From positions 2,016,501-2,080,500 of the forward strand of contig NC_018485.1 of assembly GCF_000304315.1 (NCBI RefSeq): a DNA stretch of 64,000 bases, given 5' to 3'. Below are positions 1 through 11,293 of this stretch, piece by piece (the stretch's first letter is position 1; each line of letters starts with the position of its first letter). A program made the position numbers and the translations under genes. This DNA is from Methylocystis sp. SC2 (lineage in GTDB: Bacteria > Pseudomonadota > Alphaproteobacteria > Rhizobiales > Beijerinckiaceae). The notes beneath the pieces were generated by a model. That model ran no database searches and had not been told where the DNA came from. It saw only the letters and a program-made list of their open reading frames with translations.

Positions 1-2
1 CG

Positions 3-206
3 CGCGACGGCGAGACGCTCGCCAGGAGCGCGCGCTATCTCGCCGACACGGTCAATGTCGGCCCAGGGCAGCGCTACGACGTGATCTGGCGGGCGCAGGA
101 GCGGGGAAAGTGGCTGATCCATTGCCACATCCCCCATCACACCAGCAATGACAACGCCGAGACGAAAGGCGGCGGCGGGCTGATGGCGATCATCGAGGTC
201 GAGTAG
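3..206 (+). CDS. Multicopper oxidase, C-terminal end (partial)
   Basis: This is the last 67 codons of a gene that begins left of the window. The reading frame carries the type 1/type 3 copper ligand motif HCHIPHH, preceded by a KWLI strand, which is the standard C-terminal signature of the third cupredoxin domain of multicopper oxidases. The tail after the motif (residues TSNDNAETKGGGG then LMAIIEVE) is short, as usual in periplasmic laccase/CopA-like enzymes. These enzymes oxidise phenols or metal ions such as Cu(I) and reduce oxygen to water, normally in the periplasm. The substrate cannot be told from this fragment. The gene ends 20 bp before the convergent ccr gene. The family call is secure and the subfamily is not. 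Confidence 0.85.
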   Translation, partial: RDGETLARSARYLADTVNVGPGQRYDVIWRAQERGKWLIHCHIPHHTSNDNAETKGGGGLMAIIEVE

Positions 207-226
207 CTCATCGACCGCCGAAGCGC

Positions 227-1480
227 CTACTTCTTCTCATAGGCTTCCGTCACATCCTCGACCGTGCGCAGACCGGGCTTGGGCGCCATCACCAGCACCG
301 CCATATTGCCGGGCGCATGTTCGTTCTTCCACATCTTGGTGTGGGCGAGCGGAATCTTCTCCCACGGGAAGACTTCCGACATGCAGGGGTCGACGCGCCG
401 ATCCAGGACGAACCGATTGGCGGCCGACGCCTGCTTCAAATGCGCGAAATGCGACCCCTGGATGCGCTTCTGGCGCATCCACACATAGCGGGCGTCGAAG
501 GTGAGGTTGAAGCCCGTCGTGCCGGCGCAGAACACCACCATGCCGCCGCGCTTCACCACGAGGCAGGAGACCGGGAAGGTCGCTTCGCCCGGATGTTCGA
601 AGACGATGTCGACGTCCTTCTTGCCGGTGATGTCCCAGATCGCCTTGCCGAAGGCGCGGGCGTTCTTGGTCCATTCATTGAACTCGGGCGTGTTGACCTT
701 CGGCAACTGCCCCCAGCATTTGAAGTCCTTGCGGTTGATGACGCCCTTGGCGCCGAGCGAGAGCACATAGTCGCGCTTGCTCTCGTCCGAGATGACGCCG
801 ATGGCGTTGGCGCCCGAGGCGGCGCAGAGCTGCACGGCGAAGACGCCGAGCCCGCCCGAGGCGCCCCACACCAGCACATTGTCGCCGGGCTTCAGCTGAT
901 GCGGCGCATGGCCGAAGAGCATGCGATAGGCGGTGGCGAGCGTTAAGGTGTAGCAGGCCGCCTCTTCCCAGGTGAGGTGCTTGGGGCGCTCCATCAGCTG
1001 GCGGTCCTGCACGCGGCAAAACTGGGCGAAGGAGCCGTCCGGCGTCTCATAGCCCCAGATGCGCTGCGAGGGCGAGAACATCGGATCGCCGCCGTTGCAC
1101 TCCTCGTCGTCCCCGTCGTCCTGGTTGCAGTGAATGATGACCTCGTCGCCGACCTTCCAGCGCTTCACCTTGGAGCCGACCGCCCAGACGACGCCCGAAG
1201 CGTCGGAGCCGGCCACGTGATAGGGATTCTTGTGAACGTCGAGGGTCGACACCGGCTCGCCCAGCGAGGCCCAGACGCCGTTGTAATTGACCCCGGCCGC
1301 CATCACCAGAACGAGCACGTCGTGACTGTCGAGCTCCCAGGTCGGCAAGACCTCGAGCTGCATGGCGGTTTCCGGCGGACCGTGCCGCTCCTTACGGATC
1401 GCCCAGGCGTACATGTTCTTCGGCACATGCCCCAGCGGCGGAATTTCGCCCATCTCGTAAAGGTCTTTTTTATCGGTCAA
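227..1480 (-). CDS. ccr: Crotonyl-CoA carboxylase/reductase
   Basis: Ccr reductively carboxylates crotonyl-CoA to (2S)-ethylmalonyl-CoA with NADPH and CO2. It is the signature enzyme of the ethylmalonyl-CoA pathway for acetyl-CoA assimilation and glyoxylate regeneration. The 417-residue product has the usual family length. It shows the medium-chain dehydrogenase fold: a GroES-like N-terminal half with the insert CNQDDGDDEECNGGDPMFSP typical of Ccr, then a nucleotide-binding half with the glycine motif VLVWGASGGLG. The C-terminal FEHPGEATFPVS and GTTGFNLTFDARYVWMRQK stretches are also characteristic. Ethylmalonyl-CoA mutase, acting two steps later, is encoded divergently about 1.3 kb away at 2818, so the pathway is partly clustered here. 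Serine-cycle methylotrophs and purple bacteria use this pathway. The upstream 1481-1618 gap shows no further gene. Confidence 0.96.
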   Translation of the reverse strand: MTDKKDLYEMGEIPPLGHVPKNMYAWAIRKERHGPPETAMQLEVLPTWELDSHDVLVLVMAAGVNYNGVWASLGEPVSTLDVHKNPYHVAGSDASGVVWAVGSKVKRWKVGDEVIIHCNQDDGDDEECNGGDPMFSPSQRIWGYETPDGSFAQFCRVQDRQLMERPKHLTWEEAACYTLTLATAYRMLFGHAPHQLKPGDNVLVWGASGGLGVFAVQLCAASGANAIGVISDESKRDYVLSLGAKGVINRKDFKCWGQLPKVNTPEFNEWTKNARAFGKAIWDITGKKDVDIVFEHPGEATFPVSCLVVKRGGMVVFCAGTTGFNLTFDARYVWMRQKRIQGSHFAHLKQASAANRFVLDRRVDPCMSEVFPWEKIPLAHTKMWKNEHAPGNMAVLVMAPKPGLRTVEDVTEAYEKK

Positions 1481-1618
1481 GGTTTCGCTCCTCCGCCCCT
1501 GCTCTTGCGGCGATTAAAGTTCAGGCGGAGCTTATAATAGGCCGGCGCCGCGCTTCATAGCGCGAAAATTCTATTGGATCGGCAGGGTGTATCTATGAAG
1601 CAGGCAGACCGTTGCTGA

Positions 1619-2599
<981 letters not shown>

Positions 2600-2817
2600 C
2601 GGGCTCGTCCCAAAGTTTCTAAAAATATCCCGAAGTCCAGCATAAAGGCCGCCCTCGCGCAAGCCGCTCGATGAGCGTGATCGTCCCAAGATCGCGCGGT
2701 ACGACGCCGAAGCGGCGCAATTTGAGCGCGCGAAAGGCAAGGCCGGTTTGGCTGCTGCGCCTGCCGTCTTTCGCCGACGCCCACCCCATGCTAGCAACGG
2801 CTGGAGGAGCCATAAAA

Positions 2818-4806
2818 GTGAACGACATGTCCGCTGAGAAGAGCCGGAACGCTGGCCGCGATAAGCCCTGGATGTTTCGCACCTACGCCGGCCATTCGAC
2901 GGCCAGCGAGTCCAACAAGCTCTATCGCTCCAATCTCGCCAAGGGCCAGACCGGTCTCTCCATCGCCTTCGATCTGCCGACGCAAACCGGCTACGACAGC
3001 GACCATATCCTCTCGCGCGGCGAGGTCGGCAAGGTGGGCGTGCCGGTCTCGCATCTGGGCGATATGCGCACGCTCTTTCACGGCATCCCGCTCGGCGAGA
3101 TGAACACCTCGATGACCATCAACGCCACCGCCGTGTGGCTGATGGCGCTCTATATCGCCGCCGCGGAAGAGCAAGGCGCGCCGCGCGGCAAACTGCAGGG
3201 CACGACGCAAAACGACATCATCAAGGAATATCTCTCGCGCGGCTCCTATGTGTTTCCGCCTGCGCAATCGCTGCGGCTCACTCAGGACCTCATTCTCTTC
3301 ACCACGAAGGAATGCCCGAAGTTCAATCCGATCAACGTCTGCTCCTACCATCTGCAGGAGGCGGGCGCGACGCCGTCGCAGGAATTGGCCTATGCGCTCG
3401 CGACCGCCGTCGCCATTCTAGACGGCGTGAAAGCCGCGGGAATGCCTGAGGAAGACTTCGCTCAGGTCGTCGGCCGCATCTCCTTCTTCGTTAACGCCGG
3501 CATGCGCTTCGTCACCGAACTGTGCAAAATGCGCGCCTTCGCCGAGCTTTGGGAGGAGATCACGCGCGAGCGCTATGGGGTGAAGGACGAAAAGCTTCGC
3601 CGCTTCCGCTATGGCGTGCAGGTCAATTCGCTCGGCCTGACCGAGCAGCAGCCGGAAAACAACGTCTATCGCATATTGATCGAGATGCTGGCCGTCGTTC
3701 TCTCCAAGAACGCCCGCGCCCGCGCCGTGCAGCTTCCGGCCTGGAACGAGGCGCTCGGCCTGCCCCGGCCCTTCGACCAGCAATGGTCGCTGCGCATGCA
3801 GCAGATCATGGCCTATGAGACGGATCTGCTCGAATATGGCGACATTTTCGACGGCAATCCCGAGATCGCCCGCAAGGTCGCCGAACTGAAGGCCGAGGCG
3901 AAAGCCGAACTCAAGAAGATCCAAGAGCTCGGCGGCGCCGCGGCGGCGGTCGAAATCGGCTATATGAAGGGCAAGCTCGTCGAGGCCAACACCGCGCGCC
4001 TCGAGTCGATCGAGGCCGGCGAGCAGATCGTCGTCGGCGTCAACAAATTCACCGGCGGCGAGCCCTCGCCGCTCGCCTCGGGCGACGACCAGATCATGGT
4101 CGTGCCGGAACATGTCGAAGCCGAGCAGATTTCGCGGCTGAAGGCCTGGCGCGAAAGCCGCGACCAGAAGGCCGCGCAGGAAGCCATCGAAGAGCTGGCC
4201 CGCGCGGCGAAAGAAGGCCGCAATATGGTCGAGCCGTCCATCGCCGCGGCGAAGGCGGGCGTCACCACCGGCGAATGGGGCAATGTTTTACGCGGCGTGT
4301 TTGGGGAATATCGCGCGCCGACGGGCGTCTCTTCGACGGCGCGCCAGGTCGGCGGCGCGCTCGACGCGGTGCGCGGCGAGGTCGAGCGCGTGTCGCAAAA
4401 GCTCGGCAAGCGGGCGAAATTCCTGGTCGGCAAGCCGGGCCTCGACGGCCATTCCAACGGCGCCGAGCAGATCGCGGTGCGCGCCCGCGACGCCGGCTTC
4501 GACGTGATCTACGCCGGCATCCGCTCGACGCCGGCCGAACTCGTCGAGGCGGCGAAGAAGGAAGGCGCGCATTGCATCGGCCTCTCCATTCTTTCAGGCT
4601 CGCATGTCACGCTCGCCCATGAGGTGATCAAGCTGATGAAGCAGGAAGGCGTCGACGCGCCGCTGGTCGTCGGCGGCATCATCCCGCCGGCCGACGAGAA
4701 GCTCCTGCGCGACGCCGGCGTCGCGGCGGTCTACACGCCGAAAAACTACGACCTCAACGCCATCATGACCGACCTCGCCCACATCATCGAGAAGGCGGCG
4801 GTTTAG
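2818..4806 (+). CDS. ecm: Ethylmalonyl-CoA mutase (MeaA-like)
   Basis: This adenosylcobalamin-dependent mutase converts (2R)-ethylmalonyl-CoA to methylsuccinyl-CoA in the ethylmalonyl-CoA pathway. The N-terminal barrel starts KPWMFRTYAGHSTA, followed by FDLPTQTGYDSD and MNTSMTINATA, all diagnostic of methylmalonyl-CoA mutase relatives. The C-terminal B12-binding domain has the base-off ligand motif DGHSNG (D-x-H-x-x-G), then GLSILSGSH and VVGGIIPP. The charged linker and length of 662 residues match Ecm/MeaA rather than a classical MutB. An excellent GGAGGAG lies at 2803-2809, 8 nt before a GTG at 2818, so GTG is preferred to the ATG at 2827 and to the longer frame from 2671. Ccr, which acts upstream in the pathway, is encoded at 227-1480. 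Confidence 0.95.
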   Translation: MNDMSAEKSRNAGRDKPWMFRTYAGHSTASESNKLYRSNLAKGQTGLSIAFDLPTQTGYDSDHILSRGEVGKVGVPVSHLGDMRTLFHGIPLGEMNTSMTINATAVWLMALYIAAAEEQGAPRGKLQGTTQNDIIKEYLSRGSYVFPPAQSLRLTQDLILFTTKECPKFNPINVCSYHLQEAGATPSQELAYALATAVAILDGVKAAGMPEEDFAQVVGRISFFVNAGMRFVTELCKMRAFAELWEEITRERYGVKDEKLRRFRYGVQVNSLGLTEQQPENNVYRILIEMLAVVLSKNARARAVQLPAWNEALGLPRPFDQQWSLRMQQIMAYETDLLEYGDIFDGNPEIARKVAELKAEAKAELKKIQELGGAAAAVEIGYMKGKLVEANTARLESIEAGEQIVVGVNKFTGGEPSPLASGDDQIMVVPEHVEAEQISRLKAWRESRDQKAAQEAIEELARAAKEGRNMVEPSIAAAKAGVTTGEWGNVLRGVFGEYRAPTGVSSTARQVGGALDAVRGEVERVSQKLGKRAKFLVGKPGLDGHSNGAEQIAVRARDAGFDVIYAGIRSTPAELVEAAKKEGAHCIGLSILSGSHVTLAHEVIKLMKQEGVDAPLVVGGIIPPADEKLLRDAGVAAVYTPKNYDLNAIMTDLAHIIEKAAV

Positions 4807-4817
4807 GGTGCGAGATC

Positions 4818-4970
4818 ACCCTCTCCCACGGGGAGAGGGCGGCTGCGGAGCAGCCGGGCAAGGTGTATCCAAGTCGATAGTTAGCTGGCTTGACGCCACG
4901 CTCGCCAATCAGCGTTGCAACCCCTCACCTGGCCGGCTTCGGCGTCCCCTCTCCCTTAGGGAGAGGGTTA
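4818..4970. repeat. REP-like palindromes, CCCTCTCC family
   Basis: Two inverted palindromes of the form CCCTCTCC..GGAGAGGG (about 4820-4840 and 4946-4968) lie with an intervening GC-rich arm between ecm and the OFA transporter. Related copies occur near 27.4, 32.8 and 45.3 kb. They may end transcription or be short mobile REP-type elements. No gene is seen here. Confidence 0.7.
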
Positions 4971-5037
4971 CACGCGGGCTTGTGCCGCGCACAGCGCTTG
5001 CGCAATATTGCGCCGCAACATCGCCGCAGGAGCCTTC

Positions 5038-6759
5038 ATGTCCGCCGACGCCATCGCCCGCCCGGATTTCTTCAGCCGGGCTCGAACCGTCGCGTCCCCC
5101 GCCTTCAATCGCTGGCTCGCGCCGCCGGCGGCGCTGGCCATTCATCTGTGCATCGGCATGGCCTATGGCTTTTCCGTTTTCTGGCTGCCGCTGTCGCGCG
5201 TCATCGGCGGCGCGCAGCCGAAGGTCTGTCCGGAAACGCTGGGGTTTTTCGCGACGCTCGTCGCCACCGACTGCGACTGGAAGGTCAGCTGGCTGGGGTG
5301 GACCTTCACGCTCTTCTTCGTCCTGCTCGGCTCCTCGGCGGCGGTCTTCGGCCATTGGTTGGAGACGGCCGGACCGCGCAAGGCCGGACTCGCGGCGGCC
5401 TGCTGCTGGTGTGGCGGCCTGCTCATCTCGGCGCTCGGGGTCTATCTGCATCAGATCTTTTTGTTGTGGATCGGCTCCGGCGTGATCGGCGGCATCGGCT
5501 TGGGGCTCGGATATATCTCGCCCGTCTCGACGCTCATCAAATGGTTTCCCGACCGGCGGGGCCTCGCGACCGGTCTCGCCATCATGGGCTTTGGCGGCGG
5601 CGCGATGATCGGCGCGCCGCTCGCGGACCGGCTGATGGGCTTCTACGCCACGCCGAGTTCGCCAGGCGTCTGGCAGACCTTCGTGACGCTCGCGGCGATC
5701 TATTTCGCCTTCATGGTCGCCGGCGCGCTCAGCTATCGGGTGCCGCCCGAAGGCTGGGCGCCCGAAGGTTTTGCGCCGCCCGCGGCGGCCAGGAACGCCA
5801 TGGTGACGCATCGTCATGTGCATCTCGACGTCGCATGGAAGACGCCGCAATTCTGGCTGCTCTGGGCCGTGCTCTGTCTCAATGTGTCGGCCGGCATCGG
5901 CGTTCTGGGCATGGCCTCGCCGATGCTGCAGGAAGTCTTCGGCGGCAGGCTGATCGGCCTCGACATCGGTTTCGATCAGCTCGACGCCGATCAGAAAAAG
6001 CAGATCGCGGCGATCGCGGCGGGCTTCACCGGCCTCTTGAGCCTGTGCAACATCGGCGGGCGCATCGGCTGGGCCTCGGCGTCCGATAAATTCGGCCGCA
6101 AGCTCACTTACGCGATCTTCTTCGTCGTCGGCATTGCGCTGTATTCGGCGATCCCCTTCGCCGCGAGCGGGGCGATGGTCGGCCTCTTCGTCCTGCTCTT
6201 TGCAGTGATCATCACCATGTATGGCGGCGGCTTCGCGACGATCCCCGCCTATCTCGCCGACATCTTCGGCACCCATCATGTCGGCGCCATCCATGGCCGG
6301 CTGCTGACCGCCTGGTCGACGGCCGGCGTGCTCGGCCCCGTGCTCGTCAACTACATCCGCGAATATCAGCTGAGCGTCGGCGTCCCGCGCGAAGCCGCCT
6401 ATAATCAGACGATGTTTGTGCTCGCGGGCCTGCTGCTCTGCGGTCTCGTCTGCAATCTGCTGGTGCGGCCCTGCGCCGAGAAATTTTACATGAGCGACGA
6501 AGAGGTCGCGGCGCAAAAGCACGTCACGGTCGCCGAAGTCGTCGAGGAAGAGGACGATATTCACGCTGACTTCGAGGATTTTGTCGAAGAGGGATTGGAG
6601 CCGGCTGCGCCCGACGCCGCTCCGCCGATCGCCGCGCGCGCGCCGCCCGGCGCAAAGGGCGGATCGCCGCTGCTGGTTCTCGCCTGGGCGGCCGTCGGCG
6701 TCCCCCTCGCCTGGGGCGTCTGGACGACGCTCCTCAAAACCGCGGCGCTGTTTCACTGA
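5038..6759 (+). CDS. OFA-family major facilitator transporter
   Basis: A 12-helix MFS transporter resembling the oxalate/formate antiporter family. The first helix carries IHLCIGMAYGFSVFWLPLSR, and the loop RRGLATGLAIMGFGGGAMIG is the family's conserved A-like motif. Further matches are GRIGWASASDKFGRK and TAWSTAGVLGP. At 573 residues it is longer than the usual 420-450. The extra part is an acidic C-terminal linker (EVVEEEDDIHADFEDFVEEG) followed by a last hydrophobic segment, PLLVLAWAAVGVPLAWGVW. The ATG at 5038 has AGGAG upstream and is preferred to 5008. The substrate is probably a small carboxylate such as oxalate or formate, but this cannot be settled from sequence. It is separated from ecm by REP repeats, so it is probably transcribed independently. 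Confidence 0.85.
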   Translation: MSADAIARPDFFSRARTVASPAFNRWLAPPAALAIHLCIGMAYGFSVFWLPLSRVIGGAQPKVCPETLGFFATLVATDCDWKVSWLGWTFTLFFVLLGSSAAVFGHWLETAGPRKAGLAAACCWCGGLLISALGVYLHQIFLLWIGSGVIGGIGLGLGYISPVSTLIKWFPDRRGLATGLAIMGFGGGAMIGAPLADRLMGFYATPSSPGVWQTFVTLAAIYFAFMVAGALSYRVPPEGWAPEGFAPPAAARNAMVTHRHVHLDVAWKTPQFWLLWAVLCLNVSAGIGVLGMASPMLQEVFGGRLIGLDIGFDQLDADQKKQIAAIAAGFTGLLSLCNIGGRIGWASASDKFGRKLTYAIFFVVGIALYSAIPFAASGAMVGLFVLLFAVIITMYGGGFATIPAYLADIFGTHHVGAIHGRLLTAWSTAGVLGPVLVNYIREYQLSVGVPREAAYNQTMFVLAGLLLCGLVCNLLVRPCAEKFYMSDEEVAAQKHVTVAEVVEEEDDIHADFEDFVEEGLEPAAPDAAPPIAARAPPGAKGGSPLLVLAWAAVGVPLAWGVWTTLLKTAALFH

Positions 6760-6876
6760 TTTGGGCGTGATCGCCAGCAGCTCGCCTTGATCGCGACCGG
6801 CTTGTTTGCCAGAAGTCGGAGTCGCTTGGCGCCTTCGTGATTCGTCGCGGGGCCGACAAAAGAGACGAGGGCCTCT

Positions 6877-7749
6877 ATGGCGACCGCTTGCACGAATGGG
6901 CTCGACACCGGTTTTGTCGATCTCGGCTATATGAAAGTCGCCGTCCTTGGCGTGGTGCAGGGCATCACCGAGCTTCTGCCGATCTCCTCGACGGCGCATA
7001 TGCGCATCGTGCCGGCGCTTCTCGGCTGGAAGGACCCCGGCTCCGCCTTCTCCGCGGCGATGCAGCTCGCGGCGCTCGCCGCCGTCGTCAGCTATTTCTG
7101 GAGCGACATCCGCGCGCTCGCCGAGGGCTCCCTTCGCGCCCTCGTGCGGCGCGACTTCAACGACTGGACCTTCCGTTTCGTCGTCTGGATCGCGCTCGCG
7201 ACCGTGCCGATCGGCATCGCCGGCCTCGCGCTGTCGCATACGCTCAACACCTGCGGCTCGCCCTTGCGCACGCTGCCGGTGATCGGCGTTTCCTGCATCG
7301 TCATGGCGGCGCTGCTCGCCATCGCCGAACTCTACTGCAATCACAAGCGCACGCTTGAACATGTCAGCCTGAAGGACGCGATGATCGTCGGCTTCGCCCA
7401 GGTCGGCGCGCTCATTCCGGGCGTCTCGCGCTCGGGCTCGACGCTGACCGCGGCGCTGTTCCTCGACCTCAAGCGCGAAGAAGCGGCGCGCTTTTCCTTC
7501 CTGCTCGGCCTTCCGGCGATCGCCCTCGCAGGCCTGAAGGAATTATGGGAGCTGCACAAGGCGCAGCTCGATTTCCACGGCTGGGCGGTGCTGACGCTGG
7601 GGCTCTTCGTCGCCTCGCTTTCAGCCTTTGTCGCGATCTGGGGCCTGTTGCGGATTCTCGAACGCTTCTCCGCCTGGCCCTTCGTCTTCTACCGCGCCTT
7701 CATCGGAATCGTGCTGCTCGTGGGGTTCTACGCAGGCTTCCTCGCATAA
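6877..7749 (+). CDS. uppP: Undecaprenyl-diphosphatase UppP/BacA
   Basis: This integral membrane enzyme dephosphorylates undecaprenyl diphosphate to recycle the lipid carrier of peptidoglycan synthesis and gives bacitracin resistance. The first catalytic motif, QGITELLPISSTAHM, contains the family (E/Q)xxxE residues; the usual SSTGH is SSTAH here. The second motif is PGVSRSGST, in a re-entrant loop. About eight hydrophobic segments and a length of 290 residues fit the family. The gene follows the transporter by 117 bp in the same direction and converges with ccrM across a REP-like repeat. Confidence 0.95.
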   Translation: MATACTNGLDTGFVDLGYMKVAVLGVVQGITELLPISSTAHMRIVPALLGWKDPGSAFSAAMQLAALAAVVSYFWSDIRALAEGSLRALVRRDFNDWTFRFVVWIALATVPIGIAGLALSHTLNTCGSPLRTLPVIGVSCIVMAALLAIAELYCNHKRTLEHVSLKDAMIVGFAQVGALIPGVSRSGSTLTAALFLDLKREEAARFSFLLGLPAIALAGLKELWELHKAQLDFHGWAVLTLGLFVASLSAFVAIWGLLRILERFSAWPFVFYRAFIGIVLLVGFYAGFLA

Positions 7750-7754
7750 CGCGA

Positions 7755-7832
7755 ATGTCGTTCCCGACGCGCGCAGCGCGATCGGGAATCTATAGGCGGC
7801 GCCCGCTATGGATTCCCGCTTTCGCGGGAATG
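7755..7832. repeat. REP-like palindrome, ATTCCCG family
   Basis: Between the convergent uppP and ccrM genes lie the arms GTCGTTCCCGACGCGCG and GATTCCCGCTTTCGCGGGAA, each internally palindromic. A diverged copy with the same plan lies at 11880-11990. It could serve as a bidirectional terminator. Confidence 0.65.
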
Positions 7833-7839
7833 ACAAGCG

Positions 7840-9075
<1,236 letters not shown>

Positions 9076-9158
9076 TTAGATCGACGAAACGCCAACGTCT
9101 CTTTTTCGAACGGAAGTCTCAAAGAAATAAAAAGGTTAGCGAATGGTTGACGAAGGCC

Positions 9159-9770
9159 TCACGCCTCCCGCACGGGCGCGAAGCTGACGCGGTGCGCCGG
9201 GCTCGCGCCGTGCAGCGCCAGCGCGTCCAAGTGACGCTGGACGGCGTAGCCGACATTGGTCTCAAACCCATAGTGCGGATAATGGACGGCGAGGCGGCGC
9301 ATCATGGCGTCGCGCGCGACCTTGGCGACGATCGAGGCGGCGGCGATGCTGAGCGCCGTCGCATCGCCCTTGACGATCAGCTGGCAGGGACAGTTGACGG
9401 GCGGCCGGTCGTTGCCGTCGATGAGAAGATAGGCCGGCGTCTGGGAAAGGCCGGCGACGGCCCGCGCCATCGCCGCGAGCGACGCCCGGCGGATATTGAT
9501 GCGGTCGATCTCGGCGGGGGCGACGAAGGCGACGCTCACGGCGAGCGCGCTGGCCATGATCCGCTCAAACGCTTCTTCACGCTGCGCCTGGTTCAACGCC
9601 TTCGAATCATCGAGCCCCCGCGGCCGTCGTTCGGGATCGAGAATCACCGCCGCCGCCGCCACCGGACCCGCGAGCGGCCCGCGTCCAACCTCGTCGACGC
9701 CGGCGATCGGCCAGACGCCCTTTCGGCGCAGCTGCGCCTCCAACCGAAAATGGGGCCCCTTGGCCGTCAC
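9159..9770 (-). CDS. rnhB: Ribonuclease HII
   Basis: RNase HII removes ribonucleotides and RNA primers from RNA:DNA hybrids. The active-site motif [12 protein letters not shown] supplies the catalytic Asp and Glu. The later conserved [14 protein letters not shown] and [10 protein letters not shown] segments supply the other acidic residues. The frame is open to 9899, but a GTG at 9770 preceded by GGGGAG with a 5-nt spacer gives about 203 residues, the normal family length, and is preferred. The next gene upstream, encoding a radical SAM protein, is 185 bp away on the same strand. CcrM lies 146 bp downstream, also on this strand, so one replication-linked transcript is possible. Confidence 0.92.
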   Translation of the reverse strand: MTAKGPHFRLEAQLRRKGVWPIAGVDEVGRGPLAGPVAAAAVILDPERRPRGLDDSKALNQAQREEAFERIMASALAVSVAFVAPAEIDRINIRRASLAAMARAVAGLSQTPAYLLIDGNDRPPVNCPCQLIVKGDATALSIAAASIVAKVARDAMMRRLAVHYPHYGFETNVGYAVQRHLDALALHGASPAHRVSFAPVREA

Positions 9771-9955
9771 AAACGCTCCCCCGGGCGGATCGCTAAGGGT
9801 CCCGCGCGACAGCGGCGTCAGCGCGGAACCGCGCAGCGAATAAAGCGCGGCGGGCGGGCGGCTGGCAACCGGAAAGACGGCGCTTGCGGCGGCGTCCAAA
9901 GAATTCTCGGCCCCGCGCGCGCGATAGGCTCGCGGGAGACGAGCCCAAGATCGGC

Positions 9956-11083
9956 TCAGAAAAGGCTGAGCTGCTGCGGCGAGCGGCGGGGCGGTTCGAA
10001 AAGATCGGTACGCAATCTTGTTTTCTGCGCAAAGCCGAGCCGGCCGGCCGCGAGTTCAAAACGCCGGCCGATCATCCAGGCGTAGGGCCCCTCGCCTTTC
10101 ATGCGGGTCCCGAAGGACGCTTCGTAGAGCTTGCCGTCGCGCGTCGAGCGCATGAGCGCGAGGGCCCGGCGCGCTCTGTCGGGAAAATGCGTCGCCAGCC
10201 ATTCGGTGAAGAGGTCGCGCAATTCGAGCGGCAGGCGCAGCAGCACATAGCCGGCCTCGCGCGCGCCGGCGGCGTGCGCCCGCGTCAAGATCCGCTCGAT
10301 CTCGTCGTCATTGATGGCGGGAATGATCGGCGCCGTCATCACCGCCGTCGGCACGCCGGCGGCGCTGAGCTTTTCGATGGCCTCAAGCCGCAATTCGGGC
10401 GTCGCGGCGCGCGGCTCCATGAGGCGCGCGAGCTTGCGGTCGAGCGTCGTCACCGAGATCGCGACCTTCGCGAGACCCTTGGCCGCCATGGGCGCAAGCA
10501 GATCGAGGTCGCGCAGGACGAGCGCGGATTTCGTCACGACGCCGACCGGATGATTGGCCCGCGCCAGCACTTCGAGAATCGAACGCATGATTCGATGGCT
10601 CTTCTCGGCGGGCTGATAGGGATCGGTGTTGGTGCCGATGGCGATTGTCTTCGGCGCATAGCCCGGCGCTGACAACTCACGTTCGAGAAGCTGCGCCGCG
10701 CCTTCCTTTACAAAGATCTCGGTTTCGAAATCGAGGCCGGGCGAGAAGCCCATATAGGCGTGCGTCGGCCGCGCGAAGCAATAGACGCAGCCATGCTCGC
10801 AGCCGCGATAGGGATTGATCGAGCGATCGAAAGAAATGTCCGGCGAATCATTTCTGGTGATGATCGTGCGCGGCTTCTCGATGTGGAAATTGGTCTTGAG
10901 CGCCTGCAGGCTCTCGAGCGAGCCCCAGCCGTCGTCGGCCTCCTCGCGAGTCTCCTTTTCGAAACGGCCACTGCGCTTCGACAGCGCGCCGCGTCCGCGC
11001 CGGCGATCGGCGTCGACGAGGGCCGCAGCGTCGATCGGCTGCGGCGCGCCCTTTATCTTTGTCGATGCCTGAGCCGCACCCAT
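9956..11083 (-). CDS. PA0069-family radical SAM protein (SplB-like)
   Basis: A radical S-adenosylmethionine protein related to spore photoproduct lyase-like proteins. The 4Fe-4S motif CEHGCVYC follows SINPYRG and precedes [10 protein letters not shown]. The segments [16 protein letters not shown] and [17 protein letters not shown] are typical of the PA0069/Rv2578c group. The length of 375 residues is normal. Its exact reaction is not established for this group. A GAAC-N7-GAAC box lies 70 bp upstream of the start, suggesting LexA control and therefore a DNA-damage role; that part is inference. The N-terminal 60 residues are charged and probably disordered. Confidence 0.88.
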   Translation of the reverse strand: MGAAQASTKIKGAPQPIDAAALVDADRRRGRGALSKRSGRFEKETREEADDGWGSLESLQALKTNFHIEKPRTIITRNDSPDISFDRSINPYRGCEHGCVYCFARPTHAYMGFSPGLDFETEIFVKEGAAQLLERELSAPGYAPKTIAIGTNTDPYQPAEKSHRIMRSILEVLARANHPVGVVTKSALVLRDLDLLAPMAAKGLAKVAISVTTLDRKLARLMEPRAATPELRLEAIEKLSAAGVPTAVMTAPIIPAINDDEIERILTRAHAAGAREAGYVLLRLPLELRDLFTEWLATHFPDRARRALALMRSTRDGKLYEASFGTRMKGEGPYAWMIGRRFELAAGRLGFAQKTRLRTDLFEPPRRSPQQLSLF

Positions 11084-11152
11084 GTTCGCAACCTCTGCCC
11101 AGCGTCGCGTCGAGCGTCGCTGCGGCGACCGCTTAGAACTGACGCTGAGCTA

Positions 11153-11167
11153 GAACATATAGAGAAC
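11153..11167. promoter_or_regulatory. Candidate LexA (SOS) box, GAAC-N7-GAAC
   Basis: The sequence GAACATATAGAGAAC is an exact match to the direct-repeat LexA operator of Alphaproteobacteria (GAAC-N7-GAAC; on the gene's strand GTTC-N7-GTTC). It lies 70 bp before the radical SAM start at 11083 and inside the probable promoter, in a locally AT-rich stretch. Confidence 0.6.
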
Positions 11168-11293
11168 ATTTCCGGCGCGCAAGGCCGAGTCCCATAAATG
11201 CGCAGGCGATCGGACGAAGGGCGGCGAGGCGTTGAACGGCCCTGGGCCGGCTGACCCGAGACTGAGTCTCGCGGTTTTATGGCGAAGAACGGG

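Noticed and set aside
4909..7362. 817-codon open frame on the minus strand
   Set aside because: It is antisense to the OFA transporter and uppP, which are well supported. Its Arg/Glu/Asp-rich composition is the usual shadow of a GC-rich gene.
9136..9150. Possible CtrA box TTAGCGAATGGTTGA upstream of ccrM
   Set aside because: Only 6 of 8 core positions match, and it lies about 125 bp from the start. CtrA control of ccrM is known in Caulobacter, but this site is too weak to claim.
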